Below are positions 1 through 9,972 of a stretch of DNA of 64,000 bases, piece by piece. The stretch's first letter is position 1. Each line of letters begins with the position of its first letter. The notes under the pieces are model-generated. The model saw only the letters and a program-made list of their open reading frames with translations. It made no database searches and had not been told where the DNA came from. The DNA comes from Evernia prunastri (Eukaryota > Ascomycota > Lecanoromycetes > Lecanorales > Parmeliaceae): contig NKYR01000042.1 of the NCBI GenBank assembly GCA_003184365.1, forward strand, positions 1 to 64,000, given 5' to 3'. Made by a program: the position numbers and the translations under genes.

Positions 1-97
1 CGAGTGCGATGAGGAGGCAATGGCGAGTGCGATGAGGAGGCAATGGCGAGTGCGATGAGGAGGCAATGGCGAGTGCGATGAGGAGGCAATGGCGAGT
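1..97. repeat. 23-bp tandem repeat, about 4.2 copies
   Basis: Four exact head-to-tail copies of a 23-bp unit (CGAGTGCGATGAGGAGGCAA plus TGG) and the first 5 bases of a fifth fill 1-97. The array starts at the window edge, so its true length is unknown. It is GC-rich and unmutated, in sharp contrast to the AT-rich RIPped sequence that follows at 98. Confidence 0.95.
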
Positions 98-2462
98 AAT
101 TAAAAGATTTAATTTTGAAGTTTTTAGATAATTATTAAAGATTTTATAAATTAGAGCTACGTCGTCTCGAAGCGAAAGATGAATTAGTCTATCTTCGATT
201 TAAAGTTATTCGATAAAATATCGAATTTCGTTATCGAATAAGTGCTAATTCTAAATTTATTTCTAAAGAAAATCGTCGATTAAAATTGCTTTTCAAATAT
301 TATTATAGTTAAAAATATAATTAAGTATCGTTATTAAATAAGCGTTTTCATCGAAAACGTTATTAATTAGCTTTATAAAATAAATATTTTTATAAACGCT
401 ATTAATTTAATCGTCAATCTTAAAATTACGATTATTTAGATTTTATCGATTACGTCTTAAAAAAATTAAAATCTCGAGTTCTTCGATTAATAAACGTTAT
501 AATATTTAATTTTAATAAGTAGTTTATAACTTTCTTTATTCGTCGTTTTTAATATATTACGAAATTAAAGAATAACGATTTAATATTAAGAGTGTTATTA
601 ATATATCTAGAAAAAGATATTCTAAAGTAATATAATAAATTATTTATTCGAGTACATAAATAATAATCTCGTTATATAAGAAGATAAATTTTTTAAAGAA
701 TATCGATTAAATCGCTTTAAATTTCTAAAGAAAGTCGAAAATATAAAATTTCGATTTAATAACGTTATTCTTAGTATTAGTTAATATCTAATTAAAAAGA
801 TTAATTATTTTCACGATATCGAAATTATCGATGAAAATATAATTATTCGATATTTTTAATAAGATTTCGATATAAATCTAATATTCGTTATCTTTATACG
901 TAAAAAAGAAAATATTATCAAAAAATTTAATCGATAAATTTACAATAACGAAGTCGTTATAAAACGCGTTTATAATCTAAATAAGTTTCGAATAAAGTTC
1001 GATCTTAATTTATTTACGTTAAATCTTATTAGAATTTAATATTTACTTGAAAATCTTATAATCAAAGAATTAATTTAAAATATCGAATCGAAGATCGTTT
1101 GAATAAAAATTAGATTTAGATAATTTCAAGAATTTAAGCGAGTTTTAAAGATCTCAAATATTAAAGATAACGAATAAAAATCGAAAAAGTTATTCTTTCG
1201 TTTCTATCGTTACTATAACGAAAATTATTAGAATAATAATTATATAAATTAAAGTTGAAAAATAATAAAGATAAATTTAGAAAAAGAAAAGAAAGACGTT
1301 AATAAGAATAAAGATTTAAACGTTTACGACTGAGCAATATATATCGTATTAAAAACTTTAATCGAAGAAGAGCTTTAAAAAAAAGAATTTTAAAATTTTT
1401 AATAAATAATCGAGATTTATTAAAAAGTAACTTTATCGTAATATTAATTATTAATATATCTATATTTGTTACGAACTTCTTAATATTTCTTAATTACTTT
1501 AATATATTTATAAAAATATTTTTATAAATTTAATTAACTTCGATTATTATATTCGCTATCGAAATAATCTTAATATTAAAATTAATATCTTTACTTTAAA
1601 TATTTAAACTTTAAATTTAAAAGTCTTTAAAATAACTTTTAATTTTTTTTTTAAAATTATATATATTCACTTTTTAGAGAATAAGAAAATTTAGAAATTA
1701 TATTTAAATATTAAATCTTTAATATCTTTTATAGAAGATATTTATCCTCTAAATTTTTTCGATTAATATCGTTTATATTCAATACTTAATAAAAAAAGAT
1801 TACGTTATAAAAAAATTAATATCGAAATTTTATTTTTATATAACTGTGTTAAGACGAATATAAGAATATAAATTATTACGAAAGAAAAAGAGATTATCTC
1901 GAGAGAATTTCATATTATTTTAAACTTATTTTATAAAATAATTATCGATATTAATATTTTAAAATTTAATAATATTAATATTCGCTGAAATTTCTTGAAT
2001 ATAATTAATATTAACGATAAAGAAAAAGTATTAATTCGAACAATTAGATTAAAAGCTCTTAAGATTAATATATATATCAAAAAAAAATTTATATTAGTGT
2101 TATTAATAAAGATCAAATCTTTTTAAATATTTCGAAGAAAAAAAATTAATATTTATGTTATCGAATTTATAATTTTTTAGTTCGACGTTAAATAGAATAT
2201 TTTAATTAAATATCGATCTTTAATAACTAAATACTTCTATCTTTTTAAATTTATTTTAAAAATAAATTTTTAATTAAAAGTTTTTATATCGAAAGTGTAA
2301 ATAATATTTAATAATTATTTTGATATAATTTCAATTACAAATTTCGAAAAATATTTATATAAAGTTTATAAAGATTAATTATTAAATTCTTTATTAATTT
2401 TATAAAATTTCGCGAAATTCACAAAGATCTTTTTTTATTTTATTAATATCTTTATTAGCGAT
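98..2462. repeat. AT-rich RIP-degraded transposon remnant
   Basis: This 2.4-kb block is very AT-rich. C is almost only followed by G or T, and CpA is nearly absent while CpG persists, which is the footprint of CpA-directed RIP (C to T on either strand). No reading frame survives. Near 1201-1245 one frame reads like a ruined CCHC zinc knuckle (x-YR-Y-YNEN-Y-stop-NNN-Y, with Tyr where Cys or His would be and a TAG where CAG would be). This suggests that part of the block was a retrotransposon gag-pol, but that reading is tentative. I see no functional gene. Confidence 0.8.
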
Positions 2463-3389
2463 CAAATGCCTCGCGGGATCGACATGGGGAGCCACCTTTC
2501 AAAAGTGCAGATTGGTATACAATGCAGTAATGAGGCCAATGTTGACCTTTGCGGCCTCAATCTGGCATCAACCAAAGGGCACTTCAGAGGCCACCAAGAG
2601 TCATATAAGAAGGCTAGCAATTATTCAAAATGACTGCTTACGAACCGTTCTCGGTGCATTCAAAGCTACCCCAGTACCAGTTTTGGAGGCGGAAGCGGCA
2701 ATTGCACCAATAGAAATCCAGCTTGACCGACTAGTGATGCAACAACAGGCCAGTGGTGGGATTCATCTGGTAACGCAGGAGGGAAACATGCACATATGGA
2801 ACAAACTGCAAGGCAAAAAGAAGAAGAAACGACTGATACCGCCGTCCCCGGCAAAAGAGAAAGAGGCCTGGGCGCTTCGCTCCTTAGGAGTCAAAGAGTG
2901 GCATGAGGCGGCTTGTACAACAAGGAGGAAAAAGAACTGGATCAACCCAATCAAAGACGTAGAGCAATATCAAGACGTCAAAGCAATTGATCAAAGGGTC
3001 CAAGACTGGGCCCGTCAACAATGGCTAGATCGATGGTCCAGATATCAAGCGAAAATCTCTACATCGGTTAGAAGTCCGGCTCAGGAAGGCGGTCTCTTTG
3101 ACAATAGATTCGATTACCACTCCAAGCTAAGGAAAGCAGAAAGCTCAATGGCAGTACAACTTCGAAGCGAGAAGATAGGTCTCAATGAATTTCTCTGTCG
3201 AATGAAGGTACCTGGTATTCGAAACGCTGAGTGCTCATGCGGCTGGAGAAAACAGACGGTCAAACACATATTACTGTTCTGCCCGGAACTGGCGAAAGAG
3301 AGAAGAGAACTCATTGAACAAGTCGGCACGTCAGATTATCGACAAATCTTGACACAGAAGCACGGAATACGCGCTGCCGCACGATGGAT
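2463..3389 (+). pseudogene. LINE (Tad1-like) reverse transcriptase C-terminal fragment, copy 1
   Basis: An open frame encodes the C-terminal end of a non-LTR reverse transcriptase. It starts in the thumb region (LAGSTWGA, then VYNAVMRPML), continues through a basic linker and a helical region (DWARQQWLDRWSRY), and ends with a CxC-x8-H-x4-C motif (CSCG...H...C) typical of the C-terminus of fungal LINE ORF2. The palm domain, endonuclease and ORF1 are missing, so this is a 5'-truncated dead copy. The frame is open to position 3389, where a single N abuts the 3' end of an unrelated LTR. The sequence has normal base composition, unlike its RIPped flanks, so it arrived later or escaped RIP. There is no ATG at the 5' end and I do not expect a product. 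Confidence 0.8.
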
Positions 3390-3390
3390 N

Positions 3391-3420
3391 TTAGACTTGA
3401 CTCTGGGCACGGTTCTGACA
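3391..3420 (+). mobile_element. 3' terminal 30 bp of the 225-bp LTR (family C)
   Basis: These 30 bases match exactly the right end of the LTR copies at 11729-11953 and 12568-12792 (ends in GGTTCTGACA). The fragment follows an N and replaces the expected continuation of the LINE, so the join is either a chimera or an assembly gap. Confidence 0.75.
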
Positions 3421-3610
3421 ATCTTTCCTCTTGGCCTTTACCTTAGTCCTAGCCATAGAGAATGAGATTTCTCTTATCAAGCCTCGTTCCCTGACAAAAT
3501 TATTTGTCCACGAAATAATATTATCTTGTAAAATAATACTTCGTAAGTTACATTTTATCTCGAGAGTGCGAAAATTACACTCTATTTCGAAACTACTCGA
3601 ATAGCGTATC
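3421..3610. repeat. AT-rich spacer with LTR-like scrap
   Basis: No gene. Part of 3445-3500 resembles the reverse complement of the left end of LTR family B (a TAGTCCTAGCC stretch and AGCCTCGTTCC followed by CTGACA), which suggests a diverged relative of that LTR. The remainder is AT-rich and CpA-poor. Confidence 0.4.
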
Positions 3611-3780
3611 TGTTAGGGACTGGAGTGTAGCTGAATGCATTGATTCCGGTATGAACGGAATAATAGCTATGAAGGTCTAATGATGGCAGAAGGCCGATAT
3701 TTGTGGGCAGGGCCAAGCCGCGCTAGGCCCGATCCGGCCGAGTGGTAGGAGTCATGGTGTTGTGAGCTGGAACCATAACA
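3611..3780 (-). mobile_element. Solo LTR, family A (170 bp), with 5-bp target duplication
   Basis: 170 bp beginning TGTTAGGG and ending CATAACA, flanked on both sides by GTATC (3606-3610 and 3781-3785), a perfect 5-bp target-site duplication. No internal retrotransposon sequence is attached, so this is a solo LTR left by recombination. It differs from the copies at 6393 and 9101 by scattered substitutions, several of them C/T or G/A transitions. Orientation is taken from the polypurine tract next to the 6393 copy. Confidence 0.9.
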
Positions 3781-3956
3781 GTATCTCTCGAGATAAATTA
3801 TAACTTACTATCTTATTTATAAGATAGTAAGTTATATTCTATTCAAAAATTATTCGAATAGCGTATTCTTCGAAATGAAATTTAACTTACTATCTTATAA
3901 TAAAATCGATTTTATTTCGATTTTTATCTAAATTAAGAAGACATATTTAATACTAT
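3781..3956. repeat. AT-rich RIPped spacer
   Basis: AT-rich sequence without a coding frame. It holds a local inverted repeat around AACTTACTATCTTATTTATAAGATAGTAAGTT (described by its arms, about 14 nt each, near 3800-3835). Confidence 0.5.
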
Positions 3957-4766
3957 CCCAATCAAAGACGTAGAGGAATATCAAGACGTCAAAGCAATTG
4001 ATCAAAGGGTCCAAGACTGGGCCCGTCAACAATGGCTAGATCGATGGTCCAGATATCAAGCGAAAATCTCTACATCGGTTAGAAGTCCGGCTCAGGAAGG
4101 CGGTCTCTTTGACAATAGATTCGATTACCACTCCAAGCTAAGGAAAGCAGAAAGCTCAATGGCAGTACAACTTCGAAGCGAGAAGATAGGTCTCAATGAT
4201 TTTCTCTATCGAATGAAGGTATCTGGTATTCGAAACGCTGAGTGCTCATGCGGCTGGAGAAAACAGACGGTCAAACACATATTACTGATCTGCCCGGAAC
4301 TGGCGAAAGAGAGAAGAGAACTCATTGAACAAGTCGGCACATCAGATTATCGACAAATCTTGACACAGAAGCACGGAATACGCGCTGCCGCACGATGGAT
4401 GATCAAAATAGGACGTCTCGATCAATTCTCGCTGGCCCAAGAGCAATTGGCTCGGTCTAAATTACCGCTAGGACTAGACAAAGAAACCAAAAACAAGAAA
4501 AAGGGTAAGGAGAAGAGGGGAAGCAAAAGGAAGGCATAGAAGGAGACAATCACGGAAACAATAGCGGCAGACTGAAAGAGAACGGAAGTGACAGTGGTTT
4601 GTGGCAACAACTTGACAGTCAAAGACTAAGAGTTGACAACAATGATAACACGAGAGGATAAGTTGAAGTTTTTGTCCGAAAGGTTTCTTCAGCGCTACAA
4701 ATATTCGAGGAACTCCCTAATTAGTAAAGTAGTTTACTAGATAGGCGTATTAAGCAATCAAATCAA
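3957..4766 (+). pseudogene. LINE 3' end, copy 2 (5'-truncated)
   Basis: Homologous to 2945-3389 but starting further downstream and keeping the complete 3' end. The open frame 3958-4539 encodes about 193 residues with the CxC...H...C motif and a very basic tail, KNKKKGKEKRGSKRKA, before its stop. A roughly 225-bp 3' UTR follows and ends in an ATCAA-rich tail just before the N at 4767. The 5' edge joins AT-rich DNA directly, as expected for 5'-truncated target-primed insertion. Differences from copy 1 include C-to-T and G-to-A changes. Confidence 0.8.
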
Positions 4767-4767
4767 N

Positions 4768-5584
4768 TTCTTGACGAAAGACGTAGAGGAATATCAAGAC
4801 GTCAAAGCAATTGATCAAAGGGTCTAAGACTGGGCCCGTCAACAATGGCTAGATCGATGGTCCAGATATCAAGCGAAAATCTCTACATCGGTTAGAAGTC
4901 CGGCTCAGGAAGGCGGTCTCTTTGACAATAGATTCGATTACCACTCCAAGCTAAGGAAAGCAGAAAGCTCAATGGCAGTACAACTTCGAAGCGAGAAGAT
5001 AGGTCTCAATGATTTTCTCTATCGAATGAAGGTACCTGGTATTCGAAACGCTGAGTGCTCATGCGGCTGGAGAAAACAGACGGTCAAATACATATTACTG
5101 TTCTGCCCGGAACTGGCGAAAGAGAGAAGAGAACTCATTGAACAAGTCGGCACGTAAGATTATCGACAAATCTTGACACAGAAGCACGGAATACGCGCTG
5201 CCGCACGATGGATGATCAAAATAGGACGTCTCGATCAATTCTCGCTGGCCCAAGAGCAATTGGCTCGGTTTAAATTACCGCTAGGACTAGACAAAGAAAC
5301 CAAAAACAAGAAAAAGGGTAAGGAGAAGAGGGGAAGCAAAAGGAAGGCATAGAAGGAGACAATCACGGAAACAATAGCGGCAGACTGAAAGAGAACGGAA
5401 GTGACAGTGGTTTGTGGCAACAACTTGACAGTCAAAGACTAAGAGTTGACAACAATGATAACACGAGAGGATAAGTTGAAGTTTTTGTCCGAAAGGTTTC
5501 TTCAGCGCTACAAATATTCGAGGAACTCCCTAATTAGTAAAGTAGTTTACTAGATAGGCGTATTAAGCAATCAAATCAAATCAA
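4768..5584 (+). pseudogene. LINE 3' end, copy 3, with two stop codons
   Basis: Third copy of the same LINE 3' end. The frame is broken by TAA at 4825-4827 (CAA to TAA, a C-to-T change) and by TAA at 5155-5157 (TCA to TAA, a C-to-A change, so not RIP). The 3' UTR runs to an ATCAA repeat tail at about 5565-5584, followed by AT-rich DNA. The left edge is next to the N at 4767. Copies 2 and 3 lie head to tail and are nearly identical, which is compatible with two insertions, a tandem duplication or an assembly artefact. Confidence 0.8.
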
Positions 5585-6392
5585 CAACGTCGTTATATAA
5601 AAAGTTATAACTTACGCGCGAGAAAGTAAGATTATATGATATAAGTTATTATTTGACTTATTTTCTTCAGTCAAATAATAAAAGCGAACGAGAAAGAATA
5701 TTCTTTGTGTGTAGTAGATCGTGTAGAAAATTCAAAAAGATATGTTATGCGATATCTTCGAAGTCGTCGTTTCACTCTATTAGTTGAATTTCTGAGTAGA
5801 AAGTCACGTCATATCGTTTCTGTTATACTTAAACTACTCTAACTTCTAACTCTCTTAGCGAATAGTCTCATAATTATTCAATTCTTCGATTGATATCGAT
5901 TCTATATTATCGAGCGTTTATCAATCTTCTTTTTAATGTTTTCACTCTCTTACGACTTCTCGAATATTTAATTAAAGAAATATTACGATATAGTCTCGCA
6001 TCGAAACTCGATAATAACTGAATTAAAATTACCGATAAGTATAATTAAGTAACGAAAAGTTGTGAATTTGTAGAAGCTGTGATAATCGTTTGCGTATGTG
6101 TAGTTCGCGCATTAACTTATTCAACAGAACTAACTTCGCTTATTAATGAAATTGAGATTAACGAGAAAGTAAGTATAAATTCGCTCTGAAAACGTTTCGA
6201 CGTCGTTCTTGCTAAATTAATAGAGACTATCGTTACTAGATCGAGCACGATAGAGAATTAATCGACGTCGAGAATAGTAGAAAGTTAAGCGAGATAAGAC
6301 GTAGATTGAAGTTACGTTATTATCGCAAGATTGAGAATAATAGAAAGAGAAGTTTCAAAACGCGTAGTCGTAATAAACTCGATATACGCATC
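5585..6392. repeat. AT-rich RIPped block
   Basis: No gene or surviving ORF. Composition is AT-rich and CpA-poor as in 98-2462. It ends with GCATC (6388-6392), the left flank of the LTR at 6393. Confidence 0.65.
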
Positions 6393-6562
6393 TGTCAGGG
6401 ACTGGAGTGTAGCTGAATGCATTGATTCCGGTATGAACGGAATAATAGCTATGGAGATCTAATGGTGGCAGAAGGCCGGTATTTGTGGGCAGGGCCAAGC
6501 CGCGCTAGGCCCGATTCGGCCATGTAGTATAGTCATGGTGTTACTGAGCTGGAACCATGACA
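6393..6562 (-). mobile_element. LTR family A, 3' LTR of a minus-strand element
   Basis: 170 bp from TGTCAGGG to CCATGACA, the same family as 3611-3780. Read on the minus strand, the internal sequence ends in a G-rich polypurine tract (GGAGGAGGGGGTAG, 6563-6576 reversed) immediately before this LTR, which makes it the 3' LTR of a minus-strand retrotransposon. The outer flank GCATC equals the 5 bp following the same LTR family at 8304-8308 and 9271-9275, so these may be two sides of one insertion. Confidence 0.8.
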
Positions 6563-6917
6563 CTACCCCCTCCTCCAAATTGCCATGTCCTCATGGCGTG
6601 CCTCCATGCTTCCTTCTTGACTGAGAATCTGGAGACTTTGCACTATACTGAATGTGCCTCTTGCCTATGCTCTCCAGATCTTCCCATGGCTGCTGAAGCC
6701 GGTGCAGAATCGAATAAAGAATGGCCATTGACCGCTGGAATCGAATGCCTTGAAGCAGGCTCACTTGCTGGGGATGGCTGAGATTCCGATAGTGCAACAG
6801 GCACGAATCCTCACATTTCCACTGCGCAACAGACGCATTTCCCCAGCTCTTCTCCTTGTCACATGACACCGTAATCCATCCATCCATTCCATTTCATGCT
6901 CTTTGCACCCTACCAAG
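6563..6917 (-). mobile_element. 3' internal end of LTR retrotransposon (polyprotein tail)
   Basis: Non-RIPped sequence between the family A LTR and an N at 6918. On the minus strand an open frame of about 98 residues (6591-6887) ends 28 bp from the LTR and is followed by the polypurine tract, the expected place for a polyprotein C-terminus. The residues (IRFQRSMAILYSILHRLQQP) match no domain I recognise, so superfamily is not assigned. The rest of the element is missing. Confidence 0.6.
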
Positions 6918-6918
6918 N

Positions 6919-6964
6919 TAACGAATATTTAACTATCGTATAATTCGATATAGATATAAGTATA
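6919..6964. repeat. Short AT-rich piece after N
   Basis: AT-rich sequence between the N at 6918 and the family B LTR. It does not match the left flank of the other two family B copies. Confidence 0.4.
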
Positions 6965-7227
6965 TGTCAAGGAACGAGGCTAGGCTAGGACTACCACTTG
7001 GTATACTTGATCTGGTAGGATCAGGTCTATTTACAAGACGAAAGACGAAGAAGGAAAACAGGAAGTGGGCGACCAGCGCCTCTATATGAGAACAGATGAC
7101 ACGCTAGACTAGCTTATCGCATCTATCGCATAGATGCTCGCATCCAACTGTTGGAATGAGGTCTTAGCGACCCTTGGCTGACTGGGCTAGATCGGGGCTA
7201 GGGTAGGGCTGACTTCACACCGTGACA
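6965..7227. mobile_element. LTR family B copy 1 (263 bp)
   Basis: 263 bp with TGTCA...TGACA inverted ends, a typical LTR boundary. It is nearly identical to 8743-9005 and 9710-9972 (one visible C/T difference near 7080). The right flank (AATTAATAGTATAAACG) is the same in all three copies but the left flank differs here. No target duplication is visible. Strand of the parent element cannot be told. Confidence 0.75.
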
Positions 7228-7765
7228 AATTAATAGTATAAACGATCTTCAACTTATCGCGATAGTCTTCTAATATCTTAATTAAAATGAGATTATACAC
7301 GAAGATATCGTCGAGTACGTCTTTATCGAAGTCGAACTTCTTCTCTCGCTTTTTTAGAAGTCTAAATAAAATATTCGATACAACGTTCTACTTTTTTAAT
7401 CTTCAGCGTATATTTAAATCAAATTATAAAGTATACTACGATACGCGAATTAGACGAAGATTTATTCGATTAAAAGACGAGAAAGAAAGAGTGATTTATC
7501 GCGTAATATTTGTGATAACGAAATAATTCGTAAAGATAATTACTTTTCTTTCTACTCGTTAATTAAGCATATAAAAAAAATTCTTTAGAATTTAAATTAA
7601 CGTAGTTATCTTAAGCTTCGTTAATTAATATCTTATTTTAATAAAATTAAGAAGCTTAAATAAAAATAAGATCGACTGAATATTAATTCTCGAAAAAGTT
7701 TCTTTAGAATCTTCGAGTACGTGATAAATTATGACTTCGAATTCGTACTTCTTAAATTTATGTAA
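7228..7765. repeat. AT-rich RIPped block (duplicate of 9973-10510)
   Basis: Matches 9973-10510 base for base as far as I can compare. The 79-codon ORF in it (7287-7526) is rich in Phe, Tyr, Ile and Lys as expected of random AT-rich DNA, and I do not call it a gene. The block stops at the N at 7766. Confidence 0.6.
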
Positions 7766-7766
7766 N

Positions 7767-7888
7767 GAAGGAAAACAGGAAGTGGGCGACCAGCGCCCCT
7801 ATATGAGAACAGATGACACGCTAGACTAGCTTATCGCATCTATCGCATAGATGCTCGCATCCAACTGTTGGAATGAGGTCTTAGCGAC
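7767..7888. mobile_element. Internal piece of LTR family B
   Basis: 122 bp equal to 9795-9916, that is the middle of the family B LTR, enclosed between two single N bases (7766 and 7889). It has no natural LTR ends. Confidence 0.75.
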
Positions 7889-7889
7889 N

Positions 7890-8208
7890 AAACACGGCAT
7901 TCAAATCGAATTATCAATGATAGAAAGGGGGGGAGCATGTTGATCAAAAGTCCTAAACATGCCAAGACTTTTCGGATCCGGACCCGGACCCGGACCCGAT
8001 AGCCAAACTTGGGCCATCTTCCGAATATTACTATAAATTTCAGTATTCTAACTAGGGCAGTCGATTTTCGCTGTAGGCTTGGCATATTTAGAATAGAATA
8101 CAAGAAACAGGGGGTTTTTGGTGCAGACCCCCTGCGGGGACCGACTCACTATGCAGCTAAAAATTAAAGTCACGGTCTAAGCAGGGGGTCGAAAGCTAAT
8201 GGAGACAA
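7890..8208. repeat. Non-coding repeat fragment with GC-rich hexamer array
   Basis: Non-RIPped sequence after the N at 7889. It carries about four CGGACC-type hexamers at 7973-7999, and an inverted repeat 8108-8134 whose arms are CAGGGGGT and ACCCCCTG, with a third CAGGGGGT at 8182. Such termini would suit a DNA transposon end, but no transposase or target duplication is present. Confidence 0.4.
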
Positions 8209-8303
8209 GCAGAAGGCCGGTATTTGTGGGCAGGGCCAAGCCGCGCTAGGCCCGATTCGGCCATGTAGTGTAGTCATGGTGTTACTGAGCTGGAACCATG
8301 ACA
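8209..8303 (-). mobile_element. Truncated LTR family A
   Basis: The last 95 bp of the 170-bp family A LTR, followed by GCATC (8304-8308). The missing 75 bp are replaced by the unrelated repeat to the left, although AGCTAATGGAGA just before 8209 loosely resembles the LTR with a deletion. Confidence 0.75.
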
Positions 8304-8742
8304 GCATCAATTTGCTTAGTAGAGCTGCTTTCGCTCGACGAGATTGAAAATACGCGATTCGACGAGAAATTAGATATAGTAGTTAATAACTTCGACTATT
8401 ATAGATGTTTCGATATAGACGAAAATCGAATCGTAGTTATTAGATCGAAAACGGAAAAAAGAGATTCTAATATAGACGAAAGTTAATTCGTCGTCGCGAG
8501 ATTGAAAACTATAAAAAGTTGATCGACGAGATAGATATTCACGATGTCTCGATATCTATCTAATAATTTCGAAGACGAATTTTAACTCATTACTTCGTTA
8601 TATATTTTCTTCTGTGACTTAGCGATATTACGTTTAAAGTTCAGCTCGATCGAGTTTAAATTAACTAGTTAATTTTCGATCGATTTCGAGATAAACTCGT
8701 CGTAAATATTATAAACGATCTTTTTTTTTAAGAATAGCTTTT
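8304..8742. repeat. AT-rich RIPped block (duplicate of 9271-9709)
   Basis: Same sequence as 9271-9709. The 62-codon ORFs at 8298-8486 and 9265-9453 are the same spurious frame running from LTR into RIPped DNA. No gene. Confidence 0.6.
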
Positions 8743-9005
8743 TGTCAAGGAACGAGGCTAGGCTAGGACTACCACTTGGTATACTTGATCTGGTAGGATC
8801 AGGTCTATTTACAAGACGAAAGACGAAGAAGGAAAACAGGAAGTGGGCGACCAGCGCCCCTATATGAGAACAGATGACACGCTAGACTAGCTTATCGCAT
8901 CTATCGCATAGATGCTCGCATCCAACTGTTGGAATGAGGTCTTAGCGACCCTTGGCTGACTGGGCTAGATCGGGGCTAGGGTAGGGCTGACTTCACACCG
9001 TGACA
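8743..9005. mobile_element. LTR family B copy 2 (263 bp)
   Basis: Full-length copy with TGTCAAGG...CCGTGACA ends, identical in my reading to 9710-9972, including both flanks. It is therefore part of an 880-bp duplication (8209-9088 and 9176-10055) that stops at the N at 9089. Flanks CTTTT and AATTA do not form a target duplication. Confidence 0.75.
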
Positions 9006-9100
9006 AATTAATAGTATAAACGATCTTCAACTTATCGCGATAGTCTTCTAATATCTTAATTAAAATGAGATTATACACGAAGATATCGNAGCTATTATTA

Positions 9101-9270
9101 TGTCAGGGACTGGAGTGTAGCTGAATGCATTGATTCCGGTATGAACGGAATAATAGCTATGGAGATCTAATGGTGGCAGAAGGCCGGTATTTGTGGGCAG
9201 GGCCAAGCCGCGCTAGGCCCGATTCGGCCATGTAGTGTAGTCATGGTGTTACTGAGCTGGAACCATGACA
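9101..9270 (-). mobile_element. LTR family A copy (170 bp)
   Basis: Full 170-bp copy, almost the same as 6393-6562, followed by GCATC (9271-9275). The left flank is an 11-bp scrap after the N at 9089, so its true left junction is not in the window. Confidence 0.8.
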
Positions 9271-9709
9271 GCATCAATTTGCTTAGTAGAGCTGCTTTCG
9301 CTCGACGAGATTGAAAATACGCGATTCGACGAGAAATTAGATATAGTAGTTAATAACTTCGACTATTATAGATGTTTCGATATAGACGAAAATCGAATCG
9401 TAGTTATTAGATCGAAAACGGAAAAAAGAGATTCTAATATAGACGAAAGTTAATTCGTCGTCGCGAGATTGAAAACTATAAAAAGTTGATCGACGAGATA
9501 GATATTCACGATGTCTCGATATCTATCTAATAATTTCGAAGACGAATTTTAACTCATTACTTCGTTATATATTTTCTTCTGTGACTTAGCGATATTACGT
9601 TTAAAGTTCAGCTCGATCGAGTTTAAATTAACTAGTTAATTTTCGATCGATTTCGAGATAAACTCGTCGTAAATATTATAAACGATCTTTTTTTTTAAGA
9701 ATAGCTTTT

Positions 9710-9972
9710 TGTCAAGGAACGAGGCTAGGCTAGGACTACCACTTGGTATACTTGATCTGGTAGGATCAGGTCTATTTACAAGACGAAAGACGAAGAAGGA
9801 AAACAGGAAGTGGGCGACCAGCGCCCCTATATGAGAACAGATGACACGCTAGACTAGCTTATCGCATCTATCGCATAGATGCTCGCATCCAACTGTTGGA
9901 ATGAGGTCTTAGCGACCCTTGGCTGACTGGGCTAGATCGGGGCTAGGGTAGGGCTGACTTCACACCGTGACA
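9710..9972. mobile_element. LTR family B copy 3 (263 bp)
   Basis: Third full-length copy, continuous on both sides with RIPped AT-rich DNA and without an N, so this is the most trustworthy context for the family. No target duplication is visible (CTTTT left, AATTA right). Confidence 0.75.

Noticed and set aside
1..97. CRISPR-like array
   Set aside because: The 23-bp units are contiguous with no spacers, and this is a eukaryotic genome.
1931..2116. 61-codon ORF in AT-rich DNA
   Set aside because: Composition is Ile, Leu, Asn and Phe as expected for random AT-rich sequence; no start context or homology pattern.
7287..7526. 79-codon ORF repeated at 10032-10271
   Set aside because: Identical because the DNA is duplicated; it lies in RIPped sequence and looks random.
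8298..8486. 62-codon ORF repeated at 9265-9453
   Set aside because: It starts in the end of LTR A and runs into RIPped DNA; an accident of the duplication.
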